From assembly GCA_035264885.1 (NCBI GenBank), contig DATFPK010000079.1, forward strand, positions 1 to 64,000: DNA of 64,000 nucleotides, in the 5' to 3' direction. The notes under the pieces were generated by a model. That model did no database searches and was not told the origin of the DNA. It saw only the letters and a list, made by a program, of their open reading frames with translations. Numbering within the stretch: position 1 is the stretch's first letter; every line of letters starts with the position of its first letter. Shown in pieces: positions 49,749-57,709 of this stretch. The DNA is from DATFPK01 sp035264885. GTDB taxonomy: Bacteria > Actinomycetota > Thermoleophilia > Solirubrobacterales > 70-9. The position numbers and the translations under genes were made by a program.

Positions 49749-50468
49749 TTAGTTGAAGAAGACCGTCACGAGAGCCACAAGGACGGCGATCGCGACGGGA
49801 ATCCAAACCACCTTGACGTAGCGGGCGAGCTGTCCCACATCGTTGCTCAACTCCGAGACGTTGTCGGAGAGGCGGAGAAGGGCACGCGTTAGGTCGGACA
49901 CGCTGAGCGTTTCAATCGTGCGGAGGTAGTCCGCGTCCGCGCGCGGGATCTCTGGGGACGTTTGCTGACCTGCATATACCCCCGAGTATGGCTCTGCCGC
50001 CGGACGGTTGAGGCGTTGGATTTCGAGGGTCGCAACCGCTTCTTCGTAAGAAATGTGGACTGATCGGGGCGAAACGTTCGCGAATCCCAACACAAGGTAG
50101 CCCTCAAATCCCGGGTCCACCTGCAGCCCAGAGAGAAGCAGTACCCCTTTTCGAGCGAAGTAGCTGCGGAGTCCTAGGTGGCCTGCGTATTGCGCCCCGA
50201 AGCGCACCCGCTCGCGCGTCACGATCAGCGCGAATGCTCCGGCCGGGATAGAGATGGATCCCGCTTCGGCCACGTCCGTTTCTTGAGCCTCGTCCTGCTC
50301 GACCCGTTCGCGCACCTTGTCGATCTCAAGGGTCCTGGTGACGATGGCCTTCTCCCCGAGGCGAAGGTCATAGCTCGCCGGTTGAACGCTCTCGGGCCCG
50401 AGCGGCTCAATCTCGATCTCGCCCTCTTCGACCGCCTGGCGGATCTCGCTATCCGTAAGCAGGGCCAT
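49749..50468 (-). CDS. dCTP-deaminase/dUTPase-fold protein with C-terminal membrane segment (element passenger)
   Basis: This 239-aa protein has Dcd-like motifs: LTDSEIRQAVEEGEIEIEPL at the start, VQPASYDLRLGEKAIV, FALIVTRERVRFGAQYAGHLGLRSYFARKGVLLL and GLQVDPGFEGYLVLGFANVSP. The fold is the trimeric dCTP deaminase/dUTPase barrel, residues ~1-165. A ~50-residue helical segment (LSVSDLTRALLRLSDNVSELSNDVGQLARYV) and a membrane helix (VVWIPVAIAVLVALVTVFF) follow, not found in housekeeping Dcd. The active-site Glu region is altered (VLGFAN where enzymes have LELxN). Activity is uncertain; a membrane-tethered nucleotide-binding or defence role is only an idea. Confidence 0.7.
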   Translation of the reverse strand: MALLTDSEIRQAVEEGEIEIEPLGPESVQPASYDLRLGEKAIVTRTLEIDKVRERVEQDEAQETDVAEAGSISIPAGAFALIVTRERVRFGAQYAGHLGLRSYFARKGVLLLSGLQVDPGFEGYLVLGFANVSPRSVHISYEEAVATLEIQRLNRPAAEPYSGVYAGQQTSPEIPRADADYLRTIETLSVSDLTRALLRLSDNVSELSNDVGQLARYVKVVWIPVAIAVLVALVTVFFN

Positions 50469-50557
50469 GCGGCAAGTCTAGGCTGAATCCCCTGGAAACC
50501 GGGCCGATTCACCCCCCACTGGCAGCCCAATGCACCTGCAAACCTATGAAAATCGAC

Positions 50558-50581
50558 TTCTACAGAGATGATCCAAGCGTG
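50558..50581 (-). repeat. Right terminal inverted repeat of the mobile element
   Basis: Its complement reads CACGCTTG-GATC-ATCTCTGTAGAA, matching the left end at 21 of 24 positions. An in-frame ATG at 50546 reads outward through this end into tetR. Confidence 0.85.
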
Positions 50582-51220
50582 AGATCGCTCACACAGGCGC
50601 CGCCGCGTCGGCGGATGGCGGCCGCCGACCGCCGCGAGGCGATTCTCGCCGCGGCGCTCGACGCCTTCGCCACCGGCGGCTACCACGAGACCTCGCTCGA
50701 GGACGTGGCCGAGCGCGCCGGGATCTCCAAGGCGCTGATCTACGAGCACTTCCCCTCCAAGCGCGACCTGTTCGGGGCCCTCCTCGACACCTACGTCGGC
50801 GAGCTGATGCACCGCGTGGTCGGGACGATCACCGCCGCCGAGCCCGGCGAGGAACGGCTGCGGGCCGGGATCGAGAGCTTCCTCGCGTTCGTCGAAGAGC
50901 GCCGGGAAGCCTGGCGGATGCTCGTCCGCAACGTCTCCGACCCCGAGATCGCGGCGGCCCTGGAGCGGCTGCGCCACGAGGTGGCCGGATCGATCACCGT
51001 GCTGATGGCCGAGGAGGCGCCGCCAGAGCTCTACACCGGGGTCGGCCGCGAACAGGCGATCACCCTCGTCGCCGAGCAGATCGTCGGCGCCGTCCAGGCG
51101 CTGGCCAACTGGTGGGACGAGAACCGCGAGGTGCCGCGCGAGCGCCTTCTCGAGATCGCGATGGACTTCATGTGGCTGGGGATGGACCGGCTTGGCGAAG
51201 GCCGTCGCTGGTCGCGCTGA
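50579..51220 (+). CDS. TetR-family regulator with its 5' end disrupted by the element
   Basis: This ~213-aa protein has the TetR HTH REAILAAALDAFATGGYHETSLEDVAERAGISKALIYEHFPSKRDLF. I place the ancestral start at GTG 50579, because in the reconstructed pre-insertion site this codon follows GAGG by 8 bases (GAGG-tcgaact-GTG at 47595-47608). Today that ribosome site is 3 kb away. Translation may instead use the element-derived ATG 50546 (adding MKIDFYRDDPS) or the internal ATG 50615. The stranded operator at 47571 and the divergent R2lox-SCP2 gene suggest its original target. Confidence 0.8.
   Translation: MRSLTQAPPRRRMAAADRREAILAAALDAFATGGYHETSLEDVAERAGISKALIYEHFPSKRDLFGALLDTYVGELMHRVVGTITAAEPGEERLRAGIESFLAFVEERREAWRMLVRNVSDPEIAAALERLRHEVAGSITVLMAEEAPPELYTGVGREQAITLVAEQIVGAVQALANWWDENREVPRERLLEIAMDFMWLGMDRLGEGRRWSR
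50582..50589 (+). repeat. Right target-site duplication
   Basis: AGATCGCT immediately after the right inverted repeat, identical to 47609-47616. Confidence 0.8.
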
Positions 51221-51281
51221 GGCTCGCCTCCGTCGGCCATCCTCGTCAAGAGCCCCGTCGGGTCTCGGATAACGTGGCCGG

Positions 51282-52766
51282 ATGGAGCAGGCCACGGGCC
51301 CCCGCGACGCGGCGATCTCCGCGCTCCCCCCGCTCGACCCGCACGTCATCGTCCTGTTCGGGGCCACCGGCGACCTCGCCTGCCGCAAGCTCCTCCCCGG
51401 TCTCCTTCACCTCTCGCAGGCCGGACTCATGCCCCACTTCGCGGTGGTCGGCACCTCGCTCGAGGACCTCGACGACGACGGCTTCCGCGACCTCGCCCGC
51501 CAGGCCTGCACCGAGTTCGCCCGGCATCCCGTCAGCGAGGCCGACCTCGACACCTTCGCCGGCCGGCTCAGCTACGCCGGGCAGTCGGGCGGGGTCGAGG
51601 CTCTGTCCCAGACGGTTGCCGCAGTCGAGAGCGGGCTGGGTCCGGCGCCGCGGCGCCTCCACTACCTGAGCGTCCCCCCGGCCGCCGCGACCAGCGTCGT
51701 CCGGTTGCTGGGTGAAGCGGGCCTGGCCGACCGGGCCCGCGTCGTGATGGAGAAGCCGTTCGGCACCGACCTCGCCAGCGCGCAGGCCCTCAACGCGGCC
51801 GTCCACGAGGTCTTCGCGGAGGGCCAGATCTTCCGGATCGACCACTTCCTCGGCAAGGAGGCGGCGCAGAACATCCTCGCGCTGCGCTTCGCCAACGGCC
51901 TCTTCGAGCCGATCTGGAACCGCAACCACATCGACCACGTCCAAATCGACGTCCCCGAAACGCTCGGGGTCGGGTCCCGGGCGGGCTTCTACGAGTCGAC
52001 CGGCGCCTACCGCGACATGGTCGTCACCCACCTGTTCCAGGTCCTGGCCTTCGTCGCGATGGAGCCTCCGACCGCTCTCGCGCCGATCGCGATCACCGAG
52101 GAGAAGAGCAAGGTGTTTCGCTCGCTGCGCCCGCTTGACCCCCGCCGGGTCGTCCGCGGCCAGTACGAGGGCTACCGCGCCGAGCCCGGCGTCGCGCCGG
52201 ACTCCGAGACCGAGACTTTCGTAGCGCTGCGCTGCGAGGTCGACAACTGGCGCTGGTCCGGCGTCCCCTTCTACCTGCGGACCGGTAAGCGCCTCGCCGA
52301 GGGCGCCCGGATCATCTCGATCGCTTTCCGCGAGCCGCCCCAGAGCATGTTCCCGGCCGGGTCGGGGGTCGGCGCGTTCGGGCCCGACCACCTGACCTTC
52401 GACCTCGACGAGTCCTCGCGCCTCTCCCTGTCCTTCTACGGGAAGCGCCCGGGCCCGTCGATGACGCTCGACAAGCTGAGCATGCAGTTCTCCCTGGTCG
52501 AGACCGGCCACGCCGACGACACGCTCGAGGCCTACGAGCGCCTGATCCGCGACGCGATCAACGGCGACCACACCCTGTTCACGACCGCGGAGGGAATCGA
52601 GCGGCTCTGGCAGGTCTCCGAGCCGCTCCTCACCGACCCGCCCGGGGTGCAGCTCTACCCGCCGGGATCCTGGGGGCCGGGCTCGATCCGTGACCTGATC
52701 GCCCCGCACGAGTGGCGCCTGCCGTTCAAGCGGCGCTGGCGCGAGGCCAAGGTCAGCTACGCCTGA
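51282..52766 (+). CDS. zwf: Glucose-6-phosphate 1-dehydrogenase
   Basis: This 494-aa enzyme makes 6-phosphogluconolactone and NADPH. VIVLFGATGDLACRKLLPGL is the coenzyme motif, EKPFGTDLASA the conserved Lys-Pro segment, and FRIDHFLGKEAAQN the substrate-binding signature with the catalytic His. VPFYLRTGKRLAEGARIISIAFR is the usual C-terminal block. Length is normal. It lies 61 bp after tetR, in the same direction; no other pentose-phosphate genes are adjacent. Confidence 0.96.
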   Translation: MEQATGPRDAAISALPPLDPHVIVLFGATGDLACRKLLPGLLHLSQAGLMPHFAVVGTSLEDLDDDGFRDLARQACTEFARHPVSEADLDTFAGRLSYAGQSGGVEALSQTVAAVESGLGPAPRRLHYLSVPPAAATSVVRLLGEAGLADRARVVMEKPFGTDLASAQALNAAVHEVFAEGQIFRIDHFLGKEAAQNILALRFANGLFEPIWNRNHIDHVQIDVPETLGVGSRAGFYESTGAYRDMVVTHLFQVLAFVAMEPPTALAPIAITEEKSKVFRSLRPLDPRRVVRGQYEGYRAEPGVAPDSETETFVALRCEVDNWRWSGVPFYLRTGKRLAEGARIISIAFREPPQSMFPAGSGVGAFGPDHLTFDLDESSRLSLSFYGKRPGPSMTLDKLSMQFSLVETGHADDTLEAYERLIRDAINGDHTLFTTAEGIERLWQVSEPLLTDPPGVQLYPPGSWGPGSIRDLIAPHEWRLPFKRRWREAKVSYA

Positions 52767-52785
52767 GGCAGCGGCGCCCGCGCGG

Positions 52786-54168
52786 TCAGGCGGCCCGCAG
52801 CCCGGGACTTCGCCACTCCTCGCCGAGCTTCAGCTCGAGCCGTTCCGCCAGCCCCTCGACCGGGACGCGGACCTGCTCGAGGGAGTCGCGGTCGCGGAGC
52901 GTCACCGTGTCGTCCTCCAGCGTCTGGCCGTCGACCGTGATCCCCCAGGGGGTCCCGATCTCGTCCTGGCGGCGGTAGCGCTTGCCGATCGAGCCGCCCT
53001 CGTCGTACTCGGCAGGGATGCGGCGGCGGATCGACGTGAAGACCTCGCGCGCCTTCTCCGGCATGCCCTCCTTGGAGACGAGGGGCAGGACCGCCACCTT
53101 GACCGGTGCCAGCCTGGGATGGAGGCGCAGCACGGTCCGCCGTCGTCCCTCGACCTCCTCGGTGTCGTAGGCGTCGACGAGGAAGGCGAGGGTGGCGCGG
53201 TCGGCACCGGCGGCGGGCTCGATCACGTGGGGGACGTAGCGTTCCCCGGTCCCCTGGTCGAAGTACTCGAGCTTCTCGCCCGAGAACTCCGCGTGCTGGG
53301 TGAGGTCGAAGTCGCCGCGGTTGGCGATCCCCTCGAGCTCGGACCAGCCGATCGGGAACAGGTACTCGACGTCGCTCGTCCCCGAGGAGTAGTGGGAGAG
53401 CTCGTCGGCGTCGTGGGGGCGAACGCGCAGGTAGTCGGGCCGGATCCCCAGGCCGACGTACCAGTCGCGGCGCACGTCGATCCACTCGCGGTACCAGCGC
53501 TCGGCGTCGGCCGGCGGGACGAAGAACTCCATCTCCATCTGCTCGAACTCGCGGGTCCGGAAGATGAAGTTCCCGGGGGTGATCTCGTTGCGGAACGACT
53601 TGCCCACCTGGGCGATCCCGAACGGCGGCTTCTTGCGCGCGAACTGGAGGACGTTCTTGAAGTTGATGAAGATGCCCTGCGCGGTCTCGGGGCGGAGGTA
53701 GGCGACCGAGGCGTCGTCGCGGACGGGCCCCACGTGAGTCTCGAACATCAGGTTGAACTGGCGGGCCTCGGTCAGATCGCAGTCGGGGCCCTCGCCGGGT
53801 CGCTTCGACGGCTTCTGGCCACACCGGCCGTCCTCGAGCTTGTCGGCGCGGAAGCGCCGCTTGCAGGTCCGGCAGTCGACGAGGGGATCGGTGAAGCCGG
53901 CGAGGTGACCGGAGGCCTCCCACACCCGCGGATGCTGGAGGATCGCCGAGTCGAGGGCAACGACGTCGTCGCGCTCCTGGAGCATCGAGCGCCACCACTC
54001 GTTCTTGACATTGTTCTTGAGCAGGACCCCGTAGTGGCCGTAGTCATAAGTCGACCCCAGCCCCCCGTAGATCTCCGACGACGGAAAGACGAAGCCGCGC
54101 CGCTTGCAGAGCGACACGATCTCCTCCATCGAGACCTCGACCGGCGGCTCCTGAACCGAGCTCTCCAT
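52786..54168 (-). CDS. glyS: Glycyl-tRNA synthetase (alpha2 type)
   Basis: This 460-aa class II synthetase starts at ATG 54168. MEEIVSLCKRRGFVFPSSEIYGG and GSTYDYGHYGVLLKNNVKNEWW begin the catalytic domain; motif 2 is GIAQVGKSFRNEITPGNFIFRTREFEQMEMEFF; the C-terminal anticodon domain begins LAPVKVAVLPLVSKEGMPEKA. CRTCKRRF is the first zinc-type knuckle. This is the homodimeric glyQS-type enzyme usual in actinobacteria. It is divergent from the fmdB-like gene. Confidence 0.96.
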   Translation of the reverse strand: MESSVQEPPVEVSMEEIVSLCKRRGFVFPSSEIYGGLGSTYDYGHYGVLLKNNVKNEWWRSMLQERDDVVALDSAILQHPRVWEASGHLAGFTDPLVDCRTCKRRFRADKLEDGRCGQKPSKRPGEGPDCDLTEARQFNLMFETHVGPVRDDASVAYLRPETAQGIFINFKNVLQFARKKPPFGIAQVGKSFRNEITPGNFIFRTREFEQMEMEFFVPPADAERWYREWIDVRRDWYVGLGIRPDYLRVRPHDADELSHYSSGTSDVEYLFPIGWSELEGIANRGDFDLTQHAEFSGEKLEYFDQGTGERYVPHVIEPAAGADRATLAFLVDAYDTEEVEGRRRTVLRLHPRLAPVKVAVLPLVSKEGMPEKAREVFTSIRRRIPAEYDEGGSIGKRYRRQDEIGTPWGITVDGQTLEDDTVTLRDRDSLEQVRVPVEGLAERLELKLGEEWRSPGLRAA

Positions 54169-54255
54169 GCGGGCAAACGGTATAGACCCCGCCGCCCGGC
54201 GCCGTCGCGGCCCACGCGGGTCCGGCCGGGGCGCCCTGCGATAATCGCGCGCCTC

Positions 54256-54591
54256 GTGCCGATCTACGAGTATCGCTGCAAGAACGGGCATACCTTCGAG
54301 GTGTTCCAGAAGATGACCGACGATCCCGTCGCCGAGTGCGAGGTGTGCGGTGCGCAAGTCGAGCGCGTCTTCCATCCCGTTGCCGTCCACTTCAAGGGGT
54401 CGGGCTTCTACACGACCGACTACGCGAAGAAGAAGGCCAAGGCGGGGGCGGGGTCAACGAGCGATACAGGGGACTCCGGGGGCAGCGACTCAGGCGGGGG
54501 CGAGTCCGGCTCGGACTCGGGCAAGGCCTCGGACTCGAAGTCGAGCAGCACGGGCGGGGGCGACAAGGCGAAGAGCTCGTCGGCCGACTGA
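54256..54591 (+). CDS. FmdB-family zinc ribbon protein
   Basis: This 111-aa protein starts at GTG 54256. PIYEYRCKNGHTFEVFQKMTDDPVAECEVCGAQVERVFHPVAV is the FmdB zinc ribbon (C-x2-GH ... C-x2-C), followed by FKGSGFYTTDYAKK and a Ser/Gly/Asp-rich low-complexity tail of ~45 residues. FmdB was named from methanotroph regulatory work; the general function is not established. It is divergent from glyS, 88 bp apart. Confidence 0.88.
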   Translation: MPIYEYRCKNGHTFEVFQKMTDDPVAECEVCGAQVERVFHPVAVHFKGSGFYTTDYAKKKAKAGAGSTSDTGDSGGSDSGGGESGSDSGKASDSKSSSTGGGDKAKSSSAD

Positions 54592-54647
54592 GGACTCCGG
54601 CACAGCACGAAGCGAGCCGATCCCGGCAGCACCGTACGGGAGGCCAG

Positions 54648-55838
54648 CTAGCCGAGCAGCTTGTTGACGGCGCGGCGGCGCTCGGAGTCGGGAACCTCGA
54701 TCGAGCCGAAGGGCCCCGGCCCGCAGGCTGAGCCGTCCTGCTTGCAGACGACGTCCTCGGAGGTCGAGGCGACCACGGTGGAGAGGACGAGCTGGGGCAT
54801 GGTCAGCGCCCCCATGTCGCTGACGAACGCCTGGGGAGCCGTCCAGCCGATGATCGGCCCCTTGACGAAGTTGTAGGGCAGGCGGAAGGGGCTGAGGAAG
54901 CGGCCCTTGATCCCGTTCAGCACCTCCTGCTGCGCGCGGGCCCGGTCGAGGTCGTCGTAGGAGGGGTCGCAGTCGTTCTTGCGGGTCCGGGCGAAGATCA
55001 ACGCGTCCTCGCCGTTCAGCGTGTGCTCGCCCTTGCCGAGCTTGAGGCTGAAGCCGCCCTGGCCGCCGCCCTGGCCGCCCGAGATCTCCGAGCAGACCTT
55101 CCCGTCGATGTCCACCTCGACGCCGCCGATCGCGTCGATCAGGTCCTCGAAGCCCTCGAAGTCGATGATCACGACGTGGTCGATGTCGACGTTCAGAAAT
55201 CGCTCGACTGTCTGGACCTGGAGGCGGGCCCCGCCAAGCGAGTAGGCGGCGTTGATCTTGCTCGCGCCGATCCCCTCGACCTCGGTGAAGGCGTCGCGGG
55301 GGATCGAGAGCTTTCGGAACTTGCCGCCGCCCGCCCGTACGACCATCAGCGTGTCCGCCCGGAAGCCCGGGCAGCCGCCGCTCGGCGGGGCCCCCTCGGC
55401 CTGCTGGTTGAGGCAGCGACCCCGCGTTTCGGCGCCGGGCTCCTTGGTGTCCGCGGTCCGGGCGTCGGTCCCGATCACCAGGATGTTCTGCGGGCTCGCG
55501 AGCAGGAAGGGGTTGCCGCCCAGCACGAGCTTGGCGCTGTCGTGGAGCTTCATGCTCTGGAGCTGGGCCGAGATCGCGAAGGCGGCGATGCTGATCAGCA
55601 CCCAGACGCCGGCGAGGATCGCGATCCACTTGAGGACGCGGCGGCCGGACCAGCCCTCGCCCTCTCCTGGCGGGGGCGCCGCTTTCGGGGTCTTGCCGCC
55701 GCCCGGACGGGCCCCGCGGGCCCGGTCGCGAAGCGCCGAGAGGTTCGGGCTGCGGAACCGCGAGAAGAGCCCCCGCCGGGACCTGTAGACCTTGTACTCC
55801 GGGTCGCCGGAGGGATTCTGCTCGCCGTTGGCCCCCAT
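54648..55838 (-). CDS. LytR-CpsA-Psr (LCP) family cell-wall glycopolymer ligase
   Basis: This 396-aa protein has a ~70-residue basic cytoplasmic part, one membrane helix (WIAILAGVWVLISIAAFAIS) and an extracytoplasmic LCP domain: NILVIGTDARTADTKEPG, GFRADTLMVVRAGGGKFRKLSIPRDAFTEVEG, SKINAAYSLGGARLQVQTVERFLNVDIDHVVIIDFEGF, and ALIFARTRKNDCDPSYDDLDRARAQQEVLNGI. The Asp/Arg residues of these blocks bind polyprenyl phosphate. LCP enzymes attach teichoic-acid-like or arabinogalactan-type polymers to peptidoglycan. Confidence 0.92.
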   Translation of the reverse strand: MGANGEQNPSGDPEYKVYRSRRGLFSRFRSPNLSALRDRARGARPGGGKTPKAAPPPGEGEGWSGRRVLKWIAILAGVWVLISIAAFAISAQLQSMKLHDSAKLVLGGNPFLLASPQNILVIGTDARTADTKEPGAETRGRCLNQQAEGAPPSGGCPGFRADTLMVVRAGGGKFRKLSIPRDAFTEVEGIGASKINAAYSLGGARLQVQTVERFLNVDIDHVVIIDFEGFEDLIDAIGGVEVDIDGKVCSEISGGQGGGQGGFSLKLGKGEHTLNGEDALIFARTRKNDCDPSYDDLDRARAQQEVLNGIKGRFLSPFRLPYNFVKGPIIGWTAPQAFVSDMGALTMPQLVLSTVVASTSEDVVCKQDGSACGPGPFGSIEVPDSERRRAVNKLLG

Positions 55839-55909
55839 GAAAGGCTAGAAATCATGCCGATGCCCGAGGGTTCCTGCGCGCCGACCCCTCGCCAGCGCCG
55901 GGGACGGCG

Positions 55910-56869
55910 GTGAGCGGGCCGCTGACGATCGGCGCCGACCTCGGCGGCACCAAGATGCTCGTCGGCGTGCTGGACGCCGATCGCGAGGTCCGCTACGAGA
56001 GCCGCGAGACCTCGCGCGGGCACAGCGAGGACGAGCTGATCGGGCTGATCGTCCGCGAGGTCGCCGATGCCCGCAAGGCCTGCCCCGACACGGTCGCCGT
56101 GGGTCTCGGCCTTCCCTGCACGATCGACTTCGAGCACGGCATCGCGATCGCCGCGGTGAACCTCCCGTTCACCGACGTGGCGGTCCGCGAGATGGTCCAG
56201 GAGCAGGTCGGCTTGCCGGTCTTCCTCGACAACGACGCCAACGTCGCCGTCCTCGCCGAGCACCTCTACGGCGCCGCCCAGGGCGCTCGGAACGTCGTGA
56301 TGATCACGGTCGGCACCGGCATCGGCGGCGGCCTGGTGCTGAACGGAGAGGTCTACCGGGGCTCGACGGGAGCCGGCGCCGAGTTGGGCCACGTCGTGCT
56401 CCAGCTCGACGGGCCCGCCTGCCAGGGAAGCTGCCCCGGCTTCGGCCACGCCGAAACCCTCGCCTCCGGTACGGCTCTGGGCGCCGAGGGACGCAAGGCG
56501 GCGGAGGGCAGCCCGGACTCGGTGCTCGGCGGGCTCCTCGCCCAGGGCCTGGAGATCGACGGCAAGGCCGTGACGGCGGCGGCCATGGGAGGCGATGAGG
56601 CGGCGCGCGGCGTCGTCGCCGAGATCGGGCGCCGCATCGGCGCCACCCTGAGCGGCTTCGCCAACATCTTCGAGCCCGACGTGATGGTCGTCGGCGGAGG
56701 CGTGATGGCCGCCGGCGACCTGCTGCTGGAGCCGGCTCGGCGCGAGGTCGAGGCGAGGGCGCTGCGGCCGATGAACCGGACGCCGGTCGTCGCCGCCGAG
56801 CTCGGCAACGACGCCGGCATGATCGGCGCCGCCTCGATGGCGCGGATCGAGTTCGAGCAGCGGGGGTAG
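55910..56869 (+). CDS. ROK-family glucokinase
   Basis: This 319-aa protein starts at GTG 55910. TIGADLGGTKMLVGVLD is the phosphate-1 motif, VFLDNDANVAVLAEH holds the catalytic Asp, TVGTGIGGGLVLNG the phosphate-2 region, and GAELGHVVLQLDGPACQGSCPGFGHAETLASG the ROK zinc site in a slightly expanded form. It phosphorylates glucose or a related hexose in the cytoplasm. It is divergent from the LCP gene and followed 9 bp later by rsmI. Confidence 0.9.
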   Translation: MSGPLTIGADLGGTKMLVGVLDADREVRYESRETSRGHSEDELIGLIVREVADARKACPDTVAVGLGLPCTIDFEHGIAIAAVNLPFTDVAVREMVQEQVGLPVFLDNDANVAVLAEHLYGAAQGARNVVMITVGTGIGGGLVLNGEVYRGSTGAGAELGHVVLQLDGPACQGSCPGFGHAETLASGTALGAEGRKAAEGSPDSVLGGLLAQGLEIDGKAVTAAAMGGDEAARGVVAEIGRRIGATLSGFANIFEPDVMVVGGGVMAAGDLLLEPARREVEARALRPMNRTPVVAAELGNDAGMIGAASMARIEFEQRG

Positions 56870-56878
56870 GACCCGCCC

Positions 56879-57709
56879 GTGCCGGGAAAGCTGACGGTCT
56901 GCCCGACGCCGATCGGGAACATGGGCGACGTGACGCCGCGGGTCCGCGAGGCCCTGGTCGGCGCCGACTACATCGCCTGCGAGGACACGAGGCGGACCGG
57001 GACCCTCCTCGACCGGCTCGGAATCCGCCCAGCGCCGCGCCTGGTCTCCAACCACGAGGGCAACGAGACCGCTCGCGCCACCGAGCTCGCCCAGCGGATC
57101 GAGCGCGGCGCCCGGGTCGCCCTGGTCAGCGACGCGGGGATGCCGGGGATCTCGGACCCCGGGTACCGGCTGGTGCGGACCTGCATCGACCGCAACCTCG
57201 AGGTCGAGGTGCTGCCGGGCCCTTCGGTGGTGCCCGTCGCGCTGGTCGCCTCCGGGCTGCCCACCGACCGCTGGCGCTTCGAGGGGTTCCTGCCGCGCCG
57301 GGCGGGGGAGATGGAACGGGTCCTGCGGTCGACCGAGACCGTCGTCGCCTTCGAATCGCCGCGCCGGGTCGGCGAGTCCCTGGCGGCGCTGGCGGCGATC
57401 GCCGGCGACCGCCCCGCCGCGGTCTGCCGTGAGATGTCAAAGCTCCACGAGGAGGTCTCCCGCGGCACCCTCGCCGAGCTGGCCCGGCGCTACTCGGGCG
57501 ACAACGTGAAGGGGGAGATCGTGCTCGTCATCGCCCCTGCCCAGGACGAGCGCCACGACGAGGACATCAGCTTCGCGGTCGACGCGCTGCGCCACCTGGT
57601 CCAGTCCGGCGCTCGCCCGCGGGCCGCGGCCACCGTGGTCGCTGCTCTGACCGGCACGAGGGCGAACGACCTCTACCGCGCGCTGACCGGCCGCGAGCCG
57701 CGGCGTTGA
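56879..57709 (+). CDS. rsmI: 16S rRNA (cytidine-1402-2'-O)-methyltransferase
   Basis: This 276-aa SAM enzyme starts at GTG 56879. KLTVCPTPIGNMGDVTPRVREAL, ACEDTRRTGTLLDRLGI, and VSDAGMPGISDPGYRLVRTC are the RsmI/tetrapyrrole-methylase-fold signatures. It methylates the ribose of C1402 in the decoding centre. Its TGA overlaps the TTG start of the next gene. It heads the cluster that also contains metG, tatD, rsmA and ispE, as in Bacillus. Confidence 0.95.
   Translation: MPGKLTVCPTPIGNMGDVTPRVREALVGADYIACEDTRRTGTLLDRLGIRPAPRLVSNHEGNETARATELAQRIERGARVALVSDAGMPGISDPGYRLVRTCIDRNLEVEVLPGPSVVPVALVASGLPTDRWRFEGFLPRRAGEMERVLRSTETVVAFESPRRVGESLAALAAIAGDRPAAVCREMSKLHEEVSRGTLAELARRYSGDNVKGEIVLVIAPAQDERHDEDISFAVDALRHLVQSGARPRAAATVVAALTGTRANDLYRALTGREPRR

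Larger units (their letters stand above)
47617..50581 (-). mobile_element. IS1595-type element with passenger genes (2,965 bp)
   Basis: The element is bounded by 24-bp inverted repeats and flanked by the 8-bp duplication AGATCGCT. It encodes, on the minus strand, a dCTP-deaminase-fold membrane protein, an IS1595-type transposase (frameshifted), a coupled 58-aa HTH protein and a 291-aa unknown, with a possible small plus-strand gene. The interior is visibly less G+C-rich than its neighbours. It inserted between the divergent R2lox and tetR genes, within the first codons of tetR. Passenger genes are known for this family; this gene set I do not recognise as described. Confidence 0.85.

Noticed and set aside
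47606..50592. A 14-bp target duplication (GTGAGATCGCTCAC) rather than 8 bp
   Set aside because: The outer GTG and CAC bases are equally explained by the ends of the inverted repeats (CAC.../...GTG); 8 bp is the usual IS1595-family length.
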